In this document: piece after piece, positions 10,457-20,777 of the stretch
Numbering within the stretch: position 1 is the first letter of the stretch
Layout of the letters: every line of letters begins with the position of its first letter
Assembly (NCBI RefSeq): GCF_001661345.1
Contig: NW_017962917.1
Coordinates: 62,001 to 126,000 of the forward strand
Reading direction: 5' to 3'
From: Ascoidea rubescens DSM 1968
Lineage: Eukaryota; Ascomycota; Saccharomycetes; Ascoideales; Ascoideaceae
Length of the DNA stretch: 64,000 nt
The notes under the pieces: generated by a model
Told to the model about the DNA's origin: nothing
Seen by the model: only the letters and a program-made list of their open reading frames with translations
Databases searched by the model: none
Made by a program: the position numbers and the translations under genes

Positions 10457-11659
10457 TTATAGAGGTTTAAAAAAATCTGATGGTTGATCAAAGCAGTCGT
10501 TAGTTCTTGGTTTATATATCTTATAATCCAACTCCAATTGATTGCCATATCTCTTTTTATTTCCATTAAAACCTTGGCCATTCTCAAGACCATCTAAATG
10601 GTCACTGATAATTTCAGCCATTGAGTCAAGGAATAAGCTATCACAGTTTAAACTTTCAACTCTTTTAAATCTTTCAGGTTTTTTCAAAGATTGGACTAAT
10701 TCTATATCAATTTCATACAAAGTTTCACTATGGTCAGAAGAAAAGGAAATGGGGACTAAAATGATGCCATCATAGAAATCGGATTCATTGAATTTCTGAA
10801 TGAATGGTTTTGTGATTGGACCTAGATAATCGGAAGATTCCTTTGAGGGGCCAGATTGCCAACATAATCGATAAGGGTTTGAGAAATTTAGTTCTTCCAT
10901 AACAGCTTGGACCGACGCACCGACTTCAGCTTCATAAGGGTCACCTTCGTTAACAATTTTAGTGTTTATGCAATGTCCTGAAAAGACAATTAAGATATTG
11001 TTGGTTGATTTGAGATTGAATTGGATTTTAAAGTCAGTTAGCTTTTCATTGATATTTTTAGCAAAAGTCTTTGCCATTGCAGTTGGCCATCTTTCTATTA
11101 GGGACCAAGAGATTGAGTTTGTGGGATCAAATACTCTTGATTGTCTATAAATTTCATTGATACATGAACCAGCAAGAGGATAGAAAAACTGGGGTGAATG
11201 AGATAAAGCGACAGCGGATTTGACGTTATCAGTGATTAAATTTTGCAATACGTGGTCAGGCAAAGGGTTTGTATATCTGTGGAAGATATAAGGCAAATGG
11301 GGAGAGGTGGAGGGATGAATCTTGTCTAGTAATGTACAAATTTGAGAACATTGATCAAGAGAGATTTGGTACAACGGTGAACCACCACCAATTGCTTCAT
11401 AAATCTTGTTTAGTTTCTTGGTGTATATATCAGCAACAACCTTGCCAATCAAAGGTTTCAAAAAGTTCCATTTTGATTTCATGTTTGTGTCGGTTATCAT
11501 TCTGTAGATGAAGTCGTGGGTCTCAGATAAATCAAAGGGTTCGCCCATTCCATACATGACAATAGCAGTACCAGATTTTTCCTGGTTGTCATGATAGAGG
11601 GTTGGGGAGGTCGAGTAGACGTTCTCGAGAGAGGAGTTCAAAGCAGAACCAGCAAACAT
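10457..11659 (-). CDS. HEM15: Ferrochelatase, diverged (400 aa)
   Basis: Full-length similarity to ferrochelatase, which inserts iron into protoporphyrin IX at the end of heme synthesis. Landmarks follow yeast Hem15 in order: ETHDFIYRM; IGGGSPLYQ; GSCINEIYRQ; ISWSLIERWPT; FSGHCIN with GDPYEAEV; NPYRLCWQS; SDHSETLYEID; FKRVESLN. The presumed catalytic His (FSGH) and the Glu of SDHSETLYEID are kept. Several usually invariant spots are changed: NMGGP reads GMGEP, SAHSLP reads SGHCIN, and QVGPKPWLG reads GPSKESSDYLG. The N-terminus before the domain (MFAGSALNSSLENVYSTS) has no basic residue and carries a Glu, so no mitochondrial presequence is seen. The frame stays open upstream to a stop at 11729 but has no further ATG. 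It could be the only ferrochelatase or a paralogue of a canonical one elsewhere. Confidence 0.8.
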   Translation of the reverse strand: MFAGSALNSSLENVYSTSPTLYHDNQEKSGTAIVMYGMGEPFDLSETHDFIYRMITDTNMKSKWNFLKPLIGKVVADIYTKKLNKIYEAIGGGSPLYQISLDQCSQICTLLDKIHPSTSPHLPYIFHRYTNPLPDHVLQNLITDNVKSAVALSHSPQFFYPLAGSCINEIYRQSRVFDPTNSISWSLIERWPTAMAKTFAKNINEKLTDFKIQFNLKSTNNILIVFSGHCINTKIVNEGDPYEAEVGASVQAVMEELNFSNPYRLCWQSGPSKESSDYLGPITKPFIQKFNESDFYDGIILVPISFSSDHSETLYEIDIELVQSLKKPERFKRVESLNCDSLFLDSMAEIISDHLDGLENGQGFNGNKKRYGNQLELDYKIYKPRTNDCFDQPSDFFKPL

Positions 11660-11697
11660 TGAGCAGATAGCAGGAGCAGAGGGATGGAAACCAAAAA

Positions 11698-11721
11698 GCA
11701 GAGCAGAGCAGAGCAGAGCAG
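11698..11721. repeat. GCAGA pentamer repeat
   Basis: A short tandem run of GCAGA units (reading TCTGC toward the gene) about 40-60 bp upstream of the HEM15 ATG. Confidence 0.7.
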
Positions 11722-11982
11722 ACCCAGATCAAGTAATGGAGATCATATTGATGATAAATCAGAGGAGAACCAACAGCTTTATATACTGCTGGAGCGAGGT
11801 AGGAGAGGAGCCTGGAGGACAGACAGCTGTAATTATCTCCGATACAACTCGCCTGCGTAACCAAATACCTGAGCACTTGGTGAGTATCACTGTTGACACT
11901 TCTGGGCCTGAGAAGGTATGCTGCTATTTGGTTATATCTATGTCTTTATCTTATCAACGGGGTGCTGCTAATCGTGCCGGTG

Positions 11983-12007
11983 CTGGGTTCGAGTCCCAGC
12001 GGAGGAG
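11983..12007 (+). other. tRNA T-arm-like fragment with perfect B-box, no complete tRNA
   Basis: CTGGG-TTCGAGT-CCCAG forms a perfect 5-bp T-stem with a canonical 7-nt loop, so GGTTCGAGTCC is a consensus TFIIIC B-box. The following CGGAGGAG could be the 3' acceptor strand and discriminator. The matching 5' acceptor (TCCTCCG) and an A-box are not found in the 200 bp upstream. I therefore read it as a tRNA 3'-half relic or an isolated TFIIIC site, not a functional tRNA. Confidence 0.45.
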
Positions 12008-12154
12008 CAAATAAAACAGCGCTCTCCAGACTGTGTGCAGGGTGCTGAGTCAGAACAGCGTGTGTATTACGTAACGTGCGTTTTCCTCCGGCGGGATTCG
12101 AGCTGCGAACGTGTTTTCGCTGCCCAAAGCACTCCGAGATATAATCGCAGGCAT

Positions 12155-12199
12155 TGTGGTGCTTGTGGTGCTTCTGGTGCCTGTGGTGCTTCTGGTGCT
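12155..12199 (+). repeat. 9-bp minisatellite, five units
   Basis: Five tandem 9-bp units of the form TSTGGTGCY (TGTGGTGCT, TGTGGTGCT, TCTGGTGCC, TGTGGTGCT, TCTGGTGCT) lie in non-coding DNA of the HEM15/INO80 promoter. A decayed sixth unit follows. Confidence 0.85.
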
Positions 12200-12722
12200 T
12201 CTGGAGAGAACGAGCCTGGGTTTGAAGAGTAGTGTCGTCTACACCACCCACAGAGCAGGCCCCAAAGACGCCAGCCCAACACTGGATTTCGATCAACCGC
12301 TTAGGCAAATGAAAGTCAACTAATTGTCCACTTCTATCAACTCAATCACAACTCAAAAAAGCAAATCCAATCCAAAAACAAAAAAAAGCAAATTCTTCTC
12401 TAAATGCCTTTTGCCTCCATCCCACTTCCTCTCCAGTCCATGACTCTCTCTTTATAACTCGAGCATACCTGTGTTATCCTGGATCCAATTCAATATCTCC
12501 AGCTGATGCTGCTTATCTTCGTCCTCCACCATTTTCTCCAACTACAGCGTTAACCCAACCACAACCAAAACAACCTATCTCATCTATTTTCTTATCATTA
12601 AGACACCTCTAGTTATTGCTGCAAATACTTCTCCTTACATTCCTCTCCTACCAACCTACACATCCTATTGTATACCAAATATCCTGCTTTATACTCTTTA
12701 ACCATCTGTCCTATCTTCAGCC

Positions 12723-13862
12723 ATGGATGATGCTATCACTTCTGCAAATTTCAATGAGTTAAATGATTCCAAAAAACTCTTGAATCTCAAAATAAAAAAC
12801 ACACAAAACAACCAACATTTAATTCAAATCAAAAATTCCAATCAATCTTTTGAAAGAAATATTCCAAATATAAATCAAATCTCCACCACTACTAATAACA
12901 ATATTAGCATCAACAACATCAACAACATCAACAACACTAACAACACTAACAACATTAACTTGGATATTGATTTTGATTCTGATTCTAACGATATTCACTA
13001 TATAAACAACCCTATCTACTCACTTGAAAAGAAAAAATTTTTATCCAACTTGAAACAAAACTTATCCATTTTAACAACTCTTGACTTACTCTCCACTAGA
13101 TCAAATTCAAATTTTATTTTTGAAAACAACCTACTATTCAAAAATAACTCAAGATTTATCACTGAAAATGATACATCGAAACTTCGATTGAAAAATTTAG
13201 TTCTTGATAATATCAACAACAACAATAATAATAACAATACTATTCTTACTACTGTTAATAACAACTCTTCAACCATCTCAAACTCAAACTCTTCTCTAAA
13301 TTCAATCACAAACTCAACAGCAAACTCAAACTCCTCCTCGACCCAATTCCTAATCAACTCTCCTAAAAATATCCTATCTCCCATTTCTTCCTTAAATAAA
13401 CACTCATCACTAAAATCAACTCCCATCAAAAAAAATAACTTTATCACAAACGACATCTCCAAAACTTCAACACCAATCCCTCTCTTACTCCCAACTTCCT
13501 TCTCAAAGCAACCCTCCTCAAAACCCTCAAAAAGAAGATCAAAACAAAAATCTCATCAAATTTCCATCAAAATTGAAGATACAAACTCAATCCCCAACAA
13601 CTCCTCACTAACTCCCTCAATCCCAAAGAGAAAAAGAAGAAGATCAAGCATCGACTCCCTATCAAGTATAAAACTAGACTTGAACCACGATATCCAAGTA
13701 AGCAACAATATCAATCTTGATCTCAAAATTAACACAAATAACCCCATAAACAATATTAACGCTACCACTTCAACTTTCGACCTAACAACTGGTCAAGATG
13801 TCCTATCAAACCACCCTCTAAAAACAAAGAAACAAAGAAAATCAAAACAAAACTCCTCAAGC

Positions 13863-13894
<32 letters not shown>

Positions 13895-16800
13895 ACATCC
13901 TTTAAATGACCACCCTTCAAATCTAAATCTCATACTCAACAACGAAAAATTGGACTACTACAACAAAAAACCTCTCACAAACCCAATTCCAATTGCTGCA
14001 AAGCCTTTGGCAAATGCCTTTAACTCCTCAAAAGACGATGCTGTTTCTCAAGACTTGTCTCACCCACCCAAGAAAAAACAACATAAATCTTCTGCCTCTA
14101 CAAAAAACGACGATTCTCCCTCACTATCTCATTCTACCGCTAAATCTGAAAAAATCTCTGATAGTAAACTAAAAAGAAGACGTCGTTCAAAAAGACAAAA
14201 AGAAAAGGAAAAAGAGAAAAAAGAAAAAGAAAAGAAGGAAAAACTAAAGGAAAAAGAAAAAGAAAAAAAAAAAGAAGAGGAAAAGGAAAAACAAAAGGAA
14301 AAGCAGAAGGAAAAGCAGAAGGAAAAGGAAAAGGAAAAGAAGAAAGACGATGACAAAGAAAAAGTCAAAATCAAAAAAGAAGATGAGAAAGAACAAGATA
14401 AAGAAAAATTGGATAAAGAAAAACCTTCAAAGCCCAAAACATTGCCAAAACCTTCAAAGGTTTCTCAAAAGGAGGCTCGTGCTTTAAAAAGACAATACGA
14501 TTCAACTTTTATATCAATTTGGAAAGATTTAGCAAGAAAAGATGGTCCTAAAATTTATAGACTACTATCTCAAGCTCAACAAGCCAAAGTTTTGAATCTT
14601 AAAAAAACCGCTTCTTTAGCAATGAGAGAAGCTAAAAAATGGCAGTATAAAACTAATAAAAATATTAAAGATTTACAAGCTAAGGCCAGAAGATCGGTTA
14701 GAGAAATGTCAAATTTCTGGAAAAGGTATGAAAAACAAGAAAAAGAACAAAAAAAGAGATTTGAAAAATTGGCCGTTGAACAGAATAAAAGACAAGAGGA
14801 ACTTAGAGAGGCTAAAAGACAAACACGTAAATTAAATTTCCTTTTGACTCAAACCGAGTTATATTCTCATTTTATTGGTAGAAAAATTAAAACAGATGAA
14901 ATTGAAGGAAGCAGCTCTGATACTCAGATATCTGCCTTGCAAGCTGCTGCTAAAGAAAAACATAAAAATGTTGAAATACCTACAAATGCGATAAGAACCG
15001 ATATAAGTAAGATTGATTTTGACAAAGAAGATGATGACGCTTTAACAAAAGCTGCCGCTGCAAACGCTCAAAGTGCGTTGATGGACGCACAAAACAGAGC
15101 AAAACAGTTTAATAATGCAGATGTTAAAGGAATTAATATAGATGATGAAGAAATGAATTTTCAAAATCCTACTTCTTTTGGGGATATAATTATTCCACAA
15201 CCAAAGATGCTTACTTGCACATTAAAAGAATATCAAGTTAAAGGTTTGAATTGGTTAGCAAATTTATATGAAAGAGGTATAAATGGTATCTTAGCTGATG
15301 AAATGGGTTTGGGTAAAACCGTTCAATCTATATCGGTTTTATCTTACTTGGCCGAAACTCACAATATATGGGGTCCATTTCTTGTTGTTTCTCCAGCTTC
15401 TACATTGCACAACTGGCAACAAGAAATTTCCAGATTTGTTCCAAACTTCAAAGTTATTCCTTACTGGGGTAATGCCAAAGATAGAAAGGTTTTAAGAAAA
15501 TTTTGGGATAGAAAAAATGTAGTTTACACCAAGGATTCTCCATTCCATGTTTTAATAACATCGTATCAATTAGTTGTGGGTGATGCTCAATATTTCCAAA
15601 GAATCAAATGGCAGTATATGATTTTAGATGAAGCTCAAGCAATAAAATCATCTCAATCTTCCAGATGGAAGGTACTTCTTGGCTTTCAATGTCGTAATAG
15701 ATTATTATTAACAGGAACTCCAATTCAAAATTCGATGCAGGAGCTATGGGCGTTATTGCATTTTATCATGCCTTCTCTTTTTGATTCACATGATGAATTT
15801 AGTGAATGGTTTTCAAAAGATATTGAAAATCATGCACAAACTAATTCCAAATTGAATGAAAAGCAATTACAGAGATTACATCTTATTTTAAAACCTTTTA
15901 TGTTAAGACGTGTTAAAAAGAATGTTCAAAGTGAATTAAATGATAAAATTGAGATTGATATCACTTGCGAATTGACAAATAGACAGAAGAAATTATATCA
16001 AATGTTAAAATCACAAATATCAATACAAGATATTTTAGATAAATTAAAATCCAACAATGACGATGGTCGTCAATCATTAATGAATTTGGTTATGCAATTT
16101 AGAAAAGTTTGCAATCATCCTGATCTATTTGAAAGAGCTGATGTGAAATCAGCTTTTTCTTTTGCAGATTTTGCTCAAACTGGATCAGTCAGAAAAGCAA
16201 GCACTAGCGGCGACAGTGCTTATACAGAATTCTTTTATTCTACTAGAAACCCTATAAATTATCACTTGCCTAAGTTAATATACAGAGATTTGATTTCTCC
16301 TAGCTTTAATAATCATATAAAGTCAACTGAAAAGACAGTCAGTCAATTATTTAATATATGGGACCCTCAGTATATTAGGGAAAGAGAAGAGAGGGATCGA
16401 AAATCATTTGGATGGTTAAAATTTATAGATACTTCTCCCCAAGAAGCCTCTAAAGTAAGCAATTTGGGCATCTTTGAAAGGGCTGTTCAAAGAAGACAAT
16501 ACAAAGATATTGATGAATCATTGCAGAGATTCCTTTCTACATATGACCAGGATAAACCAGCATTGGATAACATTCTTAGAAAAAGAATGCTTTTAATTTA
16601 TAAAACTCCAAATAATGATTTTTCCAATACTATTGCTGCGAGAAAGGGCTTATGTTCAATAATCCAAAATGTTTATCAGAAGATGTATATTGAAATTCTT
16701 GAGCCAGCAGCTAGATCATCAGCTGTTGCGCCACCAATTAATGTAATTTGTTCTGATCGTTCATTTACTACTGAAAAAGATTATGTTTTGTTTAATGGAT

Positions 16801-17513
16801 TTATTAGAAATTCACTAATGGATCTTTCTCTTGATAACCAATATTCTTTACTATCAAAGAGAGTTCCTTTAGAGTTGTGGCCAAAGACGGGAATGTTACC
16901 AACGCCTATTGTTAGAAAAGCTGGATTTTCTACCATATCCATGCCATCAATGCACAGATTTGTTACAGATTCGGGAAAATTATCAAGACTAGATGAACTT
17001 CTTGTTGAATTAAAAGAAAATGACCATAGAGTACTTTTGTATTTCCAAATGACTAGAATGATGGACTTGATGGAGGAGTACTTAACTTATAGACAGTATA
17101 CTTACATCAGACTTGATGGATCATCTAAATTGGATGATAGAAGAGATTTAGTTAATGATTGGCAAACAAAGCCTGAGATTTTTGTATTTCTCTTATCAAC
17201 AAGAGCAGGTGGTTTAGGTATTAATTTGACAGCAGCTGATACAGTTATATTTTATGATTCTGATTGGAATCCAACTATTGATTCCCAAGCTATGGATAGA
17301 GCTCATAGACTAGGACAGACAAGGCAGGTCACTGTGTATAGGCTTTTGGTTCGTGGTACTATTGAAGAAAGAATGAGAGACAGAGCAAAACAAAAAGAAC
17401 ATGTTCAACAAGTTGTTATGGAAGGAAAATCTACGTCCGGTCAAAAATCTGTTGATTTCCAACACAATTCCAAAGAGGTTGCATCCTGGCTTTTGGATGA
17501 TAATTCTGTTTAA
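12723..17513 (+). CDS. INO80: INO80 chromatin-remodelling complex ATPase
   Basis: This 1,596-residue Snf2-family ATPase is the catalytic subunit of the INO80 nucleosome remodeller. The N-terminal ~485 residues are Asn/Ser-rich with basic patches ([17 protein letters not shown]). A strongly charged Lys/Glu tract spans about 488-566. The HSA/DBINO region starts near 589 ([16 protein letters not shown]) and runs to ~730 with a long basic helix. The ATPase core begins near 832. Walker A is DEMGLGKT near 859, and motif II is DEAQ near 970, a residue choice typical of Ino80. TGTPIQNS follows. An insertion of roughly 300 residues separates the two RecA lobes, as expected in Ino80. The C-terminal lobe (about 1430-1560) has [11 protein letters not shown] and [12 protein letters not shown]. 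The start is ATG in a CCATGG context. No in-frame CTG codon was found. Confidence 0.96.
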
Positions 17514-17801
17514 ATTGTTTTTTTTCTTTCAATTTTTTAATTTTTAATTTATTTTATTTTAATTTATTTTCTTTTATTTGTATTATTGTTATTGTTATAG
17601 ATTTTTTGTGAAAAAAAAACCAATGTAATTTTATATCGTTAGGAATTAAATATCATAGAATATTAATTAAACTAAATAAAAAAGTAGTGGGAATTAAAAG
17701 AAAAAAGTGCAGCAAAATAAAATATATATTTAACATAAATCTTTTTTGATTGGTTTAAAAAATAAGAAAAGTAAATATTCATGTCAGTTCATTAAGGTTT
17801 T

Positions 17802-20165
17802 CTATTTGTGAGCAGCAGCCATTCTGTTTAAAGCAGAACCGGCTTTGAACCATTCAATTTGTTGAGCGTTGAAAGTGTGAGATAATTCACATTCCCAAGC
17901 TTTGCCATCTTTTGGATGAACTCTTAAAGTTAAGTTTTTGCCTGGAGCAAAGGTGGTTAAACCGAGAATGTCAACTTCATCATCTGGGTTAATCTTGTCG
18001 TAGTCAGCTTTGTCGACAAAGTTTAATGGTAACAAACCTTGTTTTTTCAAGTTAGTTTCGTGGATACGAGCAAAGGATTTGGTGATAACAGCGAAACCAC
18101 CCAAGTATCTTGGTTCTAAAGCAGCATGTTCTCTGGAAGAACCTTCACCCATATTTTCATCACCGATAACGACCCATTTGATACCTTGGCCACGGTAGGC
18201 AAGAGCAGTTTCTGGAACACCATCGTANTTACCAGTGTAGTGATTCTTAACTTTATTGGCTTCACCGTTTTCAGCATTGGTAGCACCAATCATATAGTTG
18301 TTTGAAATGTTTTGCAAATGACCTCTGTATTTCAACCAAGGACCGGCCATGGAAATATGATCAGTGGTGGTTTTACCAACGGCTTTGATTAAGATTGGTA
18401 AACGTTCGGCATCTTTACCATCCCATGGTTTGAATGGGGTTAATAATTGTAAACGGTCAGATGTTGGGGAGACTTGAACTGAAACAGTAGATCTGTCTTT
18501 TGGAGGAGCTTGGTAAGTGTTTTCACCAGGGTCGTAACCTAAAGCTGGTAAACCTTCACCATGTGGTTCTTCTAATAAGAATTCATTACCATCCTTGTCC
18601 TTTAATTTATCAGTAACTGGATTGAATCTCAAGTCACCGGCGATAGCAAAAGCAGTGACCATTTCTGGGGAAGCAACAAAGGCGTAAGTAGCTGGGTTAC
18701 CATCATTTCTAGCAGTGAAGTTTCTGTTGAAGGATGAGACGATGGTGTTTTTGTCACCTTTTTTGATGTCTTGACGATCCCATTGACCGATACATGGACC
18801 ACAGGCATTAGCCATAACGACACCACCGAAATCTTGGAAAGTTTTCAATTGACCATCTCTTGCAATGGTGGCTCTAATTTGTTCAGAACCTGGAGAGACG
18901 TTGAATAAAGATTTTGAGGTCAAGCCATGAGCAGCAGCATCTTTAATGATGTTGGCAGATCTGGTCATATCTTCATAAGAAGAGTTGGTACAAGAACCGA
19001 TTAACCCTACTTTAACTTCAGTTGGCCATCCGTTTGCAACAGCGACGTCTTTCATTTTTGAAATTGGAGTAGCTAAATCTGGAGTAAAAGGACCATTAAC
19101 GTGTGGTTCTAAAGTGTTCAAGTCGATTTCAATGAGTTCATCGTATTCAGCACCTTCGTCAGCCTTTAAGAAGGAGTCAGAGTAAACATCAGCAAACTTG
19201 GCAATTTCACCTCTACCAGTTGCATTCAAGTAAGCAGACATGGAAGAGTTATAAGGGAAAGTGGAGGTGGTAGCACCAATTTCGGCACCCATATTACAGA
19301 TGGTAGCCATACCAGTACAAGAGAAAGTGGAGACACCATCACCGAAATACTCGACAATTTTACCAGTACCACCCTTGACGGTAGTGATACCAGCAACTTT
19401 AAGAATAATATCCTTTGGAGAAGCCCAACCGTTCATTTTACCAGTTAACTTGACACCGAGAATCTTTGGGGCTTTTAATTCCCATGGCAAACCAGCCATG
19501 ACATCAACAGCATCAGCACCACCAACACCAATAGCTAATTGACCTAAACCACCGGCATTTGGAGTATGAGAATCAGTACCGATCATCAAGGCACCTGGGA
19601 AAGCATAATTTTCCAAGACAATTTGATGGATGATACCAGAACCTGGTTTCCAGAAACCAAGATTATATTTGGCACAGGCAGTGGCTAAGAAATCGTAAAC
19701 TTCTTTGTTCAAGTCAATAGCTCTAGCTAAATCCTTTGGACCGCCGACTTGAGCTTGAATCAAATGATCACAGTGGACAGTTGATGGAGTCTGGACTTGG
19801 TCCATACCAGCAGACATGAATTGCAAGATGGCCATTTGAGCAGTAGCATCTTGACAAGCAACTCTGTCTGGTCTTAATTGCAAATAAGAGACCCCTCTTT
19901 CGATTTCTTGTTCATGTGGGTTATCTAAATGACCATAAAGTAATTTTTCAGCATAGGTTAAAGGTCTTTTTAATCTTTCTTGGACAATTTTAACATTTTC
20001 CAAGTTTTTCTTATAATTTATGAAAGAGTGAGATTCCAACAAGTTCATGTGAACTTTAGCATCTGGAGATAAAGTGGAAGAAGCAGTCGCCAAACCACGA
20101 ATTGAGGAGGAAGCCAAACAAGTACGGTTAGCACTTCTTGACAAGATTGAGCGAGCAGACAACAT
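17802..20165 (-). CDS. ACO1: Aconitate hydratase, mitochondrial
   Basis: This 787-residue aconitase interconverts citrate and isocitrate in the mitochondrial TCA cycle. The N-terminus ([26 protein letters not shown]) is a classic basic, Ser-rich presequence. The three [4Fe-4S] ligand cysteines are in [11 protein letters not shown] and ACGPCIGQW. Domain-4 signatures such as [19 protein letters not shown] and the C-terminal EQIEWFK-type segment (here [15 protein letters not shown]) are intact. The codon bias is strong (TTG, AGA, GGT and similar), as expected for an abundant protein. The undetermined base at 18229 falls in the third position of an AAN codon (Lys or Asn) between TG and YDGVPE. 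The gene is divergent from GatB and convergent with INO80. Confidence 0.97.
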   Translation of the reverse strand: MLSARSILSRSANRTCLASSSIRGLATASSTLSPDAKVHMNLLESHSFINYKKNLENVKIVQERLKRPLTYAEKLLYGHLDNPHEQEIERGVSYLQLRPDRVACQDATAQMAILQFMSAGMDQVQTPSTVHCDHLIQAQVGGPKDLARAIDLNKEVYDFLATACAKYNLGFWKPGSGIIHQIVLENYAFPGALMIGTDSHTPNAGGLGQLAIGVGGADAVDVMAGLPWELKAPKILGVKLTGKMNGWASPKDIILKVAGITTVKGGTGKIVEYFGDGVSTFSCTGMATICNMGAEIGATTSTFPYNSSMSAYLNATGRGEIAKFADVYSDSFLKADEGAEYDELIEIDLNTLEPHVNGPFTPDLATPISKMKDVAVANGWPTEVKVGLIGSCTNSSYEDMTRSANIIKDAAAHGLTSKSLFNVSPGSEQIRATIARDGQLKTFQDFGGVVMANACGPCIGQWDRQDIKKGDKNTIVSSFNRNFTARNDGNPATYAFVASPEMVTAFAIAGDLRFNPVTDKLKDKDGNEFLLEEPHGEGLPALGYDPGENTYQAPPKDRSTVSVQVSPTSDRLQLLTPFKPWDGKDAERLPILIKAVGKTTTDHISMAGPWLKYRGHLQNISNNYMIGATNAENGEANKVKNHYTGXYDGVPETALAYRGQGIKWVVIGDENMGEGSSREHAALEPRYLGGFAVITKSFARIHETNLKKQGLLPLNFVDKADYDKINPDDEVDILGLTTFAPGKNLTLRVHPKDGKAWECELSHTFNAQQIEWFKAGSALNRMAAAHK
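18229..18229. other. Ambiguous base (n) in assembly
   Basis: This is the only undetermined base in the window. It affects only the third position of one ACO1 codon. Confidence 0.99.
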
Positions 20166-20264
20166 TATTATAGGGCAGATATGATAAGAATATGAATGAG
20201 CAGAAATATATTACAAGCAGAAACCACAGCCAATTGTCAATTTCTCACAGCACAAATCAGACAG

Positions 20265-20270
20265 ACCAAT
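20265..20270 (-). promoter_or_regulatory. ACCAAT box (HAP-type) upstream of ACO1
   Basis: ACCAAT followed by TCA matches the Hap2/3/4/5 consensus, 100 bp upstream of the ACO1 ATG. Yeast ACO1 is known to be HAP/RTG-regulated; binding here is inference. Confidence 0.4.
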
Positions 20271-20536
20271 TCAGTGAAGATATAGGAAAAACAACAAAAA
20301 TACAAGTCAATTGAAGGAAAAGACAAAAAATACGTTATATCAAGGGAGTTATATTATCAGACAGGTTGGAGATCAAAGGATGAGTAGAAAAAACGCTAAA
20401 CGTAAGCAGAGGCAGCTTACCTTTTGGCGTCCTCCTATTGCTCAGCGGTCCTGTCCGCGGAGACGGCGCGGAAAAAGGATCCGAGTCGCAGTGGAACAGC
20501 GGCAGGTCCTTGCCACGGACCTCCACCCTCGGATTA

Positions 20537-20555
20537 GTCACGTGTGGTAGGTGAC
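20537..20555. promoter_or_regulatory. CACGTG box overlapping GTCAC, plus GTGAC
   Basis: GTCACGTG at 20537-20544 combines an E-box with a GTCAC R-box. GTGAC, its inverted partner, sits at 20551-20555. GTCAC is the Rtg1/Rtg3 retrograde-response site, and aconitase is a classic RTG target, so a role in ACO1 control is plausible. Confidence 0.4.
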
Positions 20556-20560
20556 AGCAC

Positions 20561-20593
20561 TAGACCCCAATGCCGCTTCGACTTTGGGGTCTA
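20561..20593. repeat. Perfect 10-bp inverted repeat in ACO1/GatB promoter
   Basis: TAGACCCCAA at 20561-20570 is exactly inverted as TTGGGGTCTA at 20584-20593, with a 13-nt spacer. It lies midway between two CACGTG boxes. It could be a dimeric regulator site or a hairpin in a leader RNA. Confidence 0.85.
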
Positions 20594-20637
20594 ACCGGAC
20601 CTCGGCTGACGCGTGAGCAGTGTACGCATGCGCTGTT

Positions 20638-20643
20638 CACGTG
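20638..20643. promoter_or_regulatory. CACGTG E-box upstream of GatB
   Basis: CACGTG core 135 bp before the GatB ATG at 20778, the second E-box in this divergent promoter. Confidence 0.4.
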
Positions 20644-20777
20644 GTGTGCATTGACATGCATGGTTTCTGGAGCCTGGTTTGGCGACTGAAAATCGAGCCA
20701 AAGCGACAGCAGACGCCATCGTCACCACCACTACCATCGCCAGAAGAATAACAGAGCCACTGCTGGGTTTGGCGACA

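Larger units (their letters stand above)
11660..12722. other. Divergent intergenic region HEM15/INO80, G+C-rich with repeats
   Basis: This is a 1,063-bp promoter region. It holds a GCAGA pentamer run at 11698-11721 just before HEM15, a B-box-like tRNA T-arm at 11983-11999, and a 9-bp repeat array at 12155-12199. A C/T-rich tract of about 400 bp runs up to the INO80 start. No protein-coding frame is convincing. Confidence 0.6.
20166..20777. other. Divergent promoter ACO1/GatB
   Basis: This 612-bp region between two mitochondrial-protein genes contains CCAAT (20265-20270 reads ACCAAT), two CACGTG boxes, GTCAC/GTGAC elements and a 10-bp inverted repeat, listed separately. G+C content rises over 20440-20760. 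Confidence 0.6.

Noticed and set aside
14129-14437. Antisense Ser/Phe frame inside INO80
   Set aside because: Complement of the Lys/Glu codon tract of INO80.
20679-20777. In-frame N-terminal extension of GatB
   Set aside because: It has no ATG; the first ATG at 20778 gives a good mitochondrial presequence.
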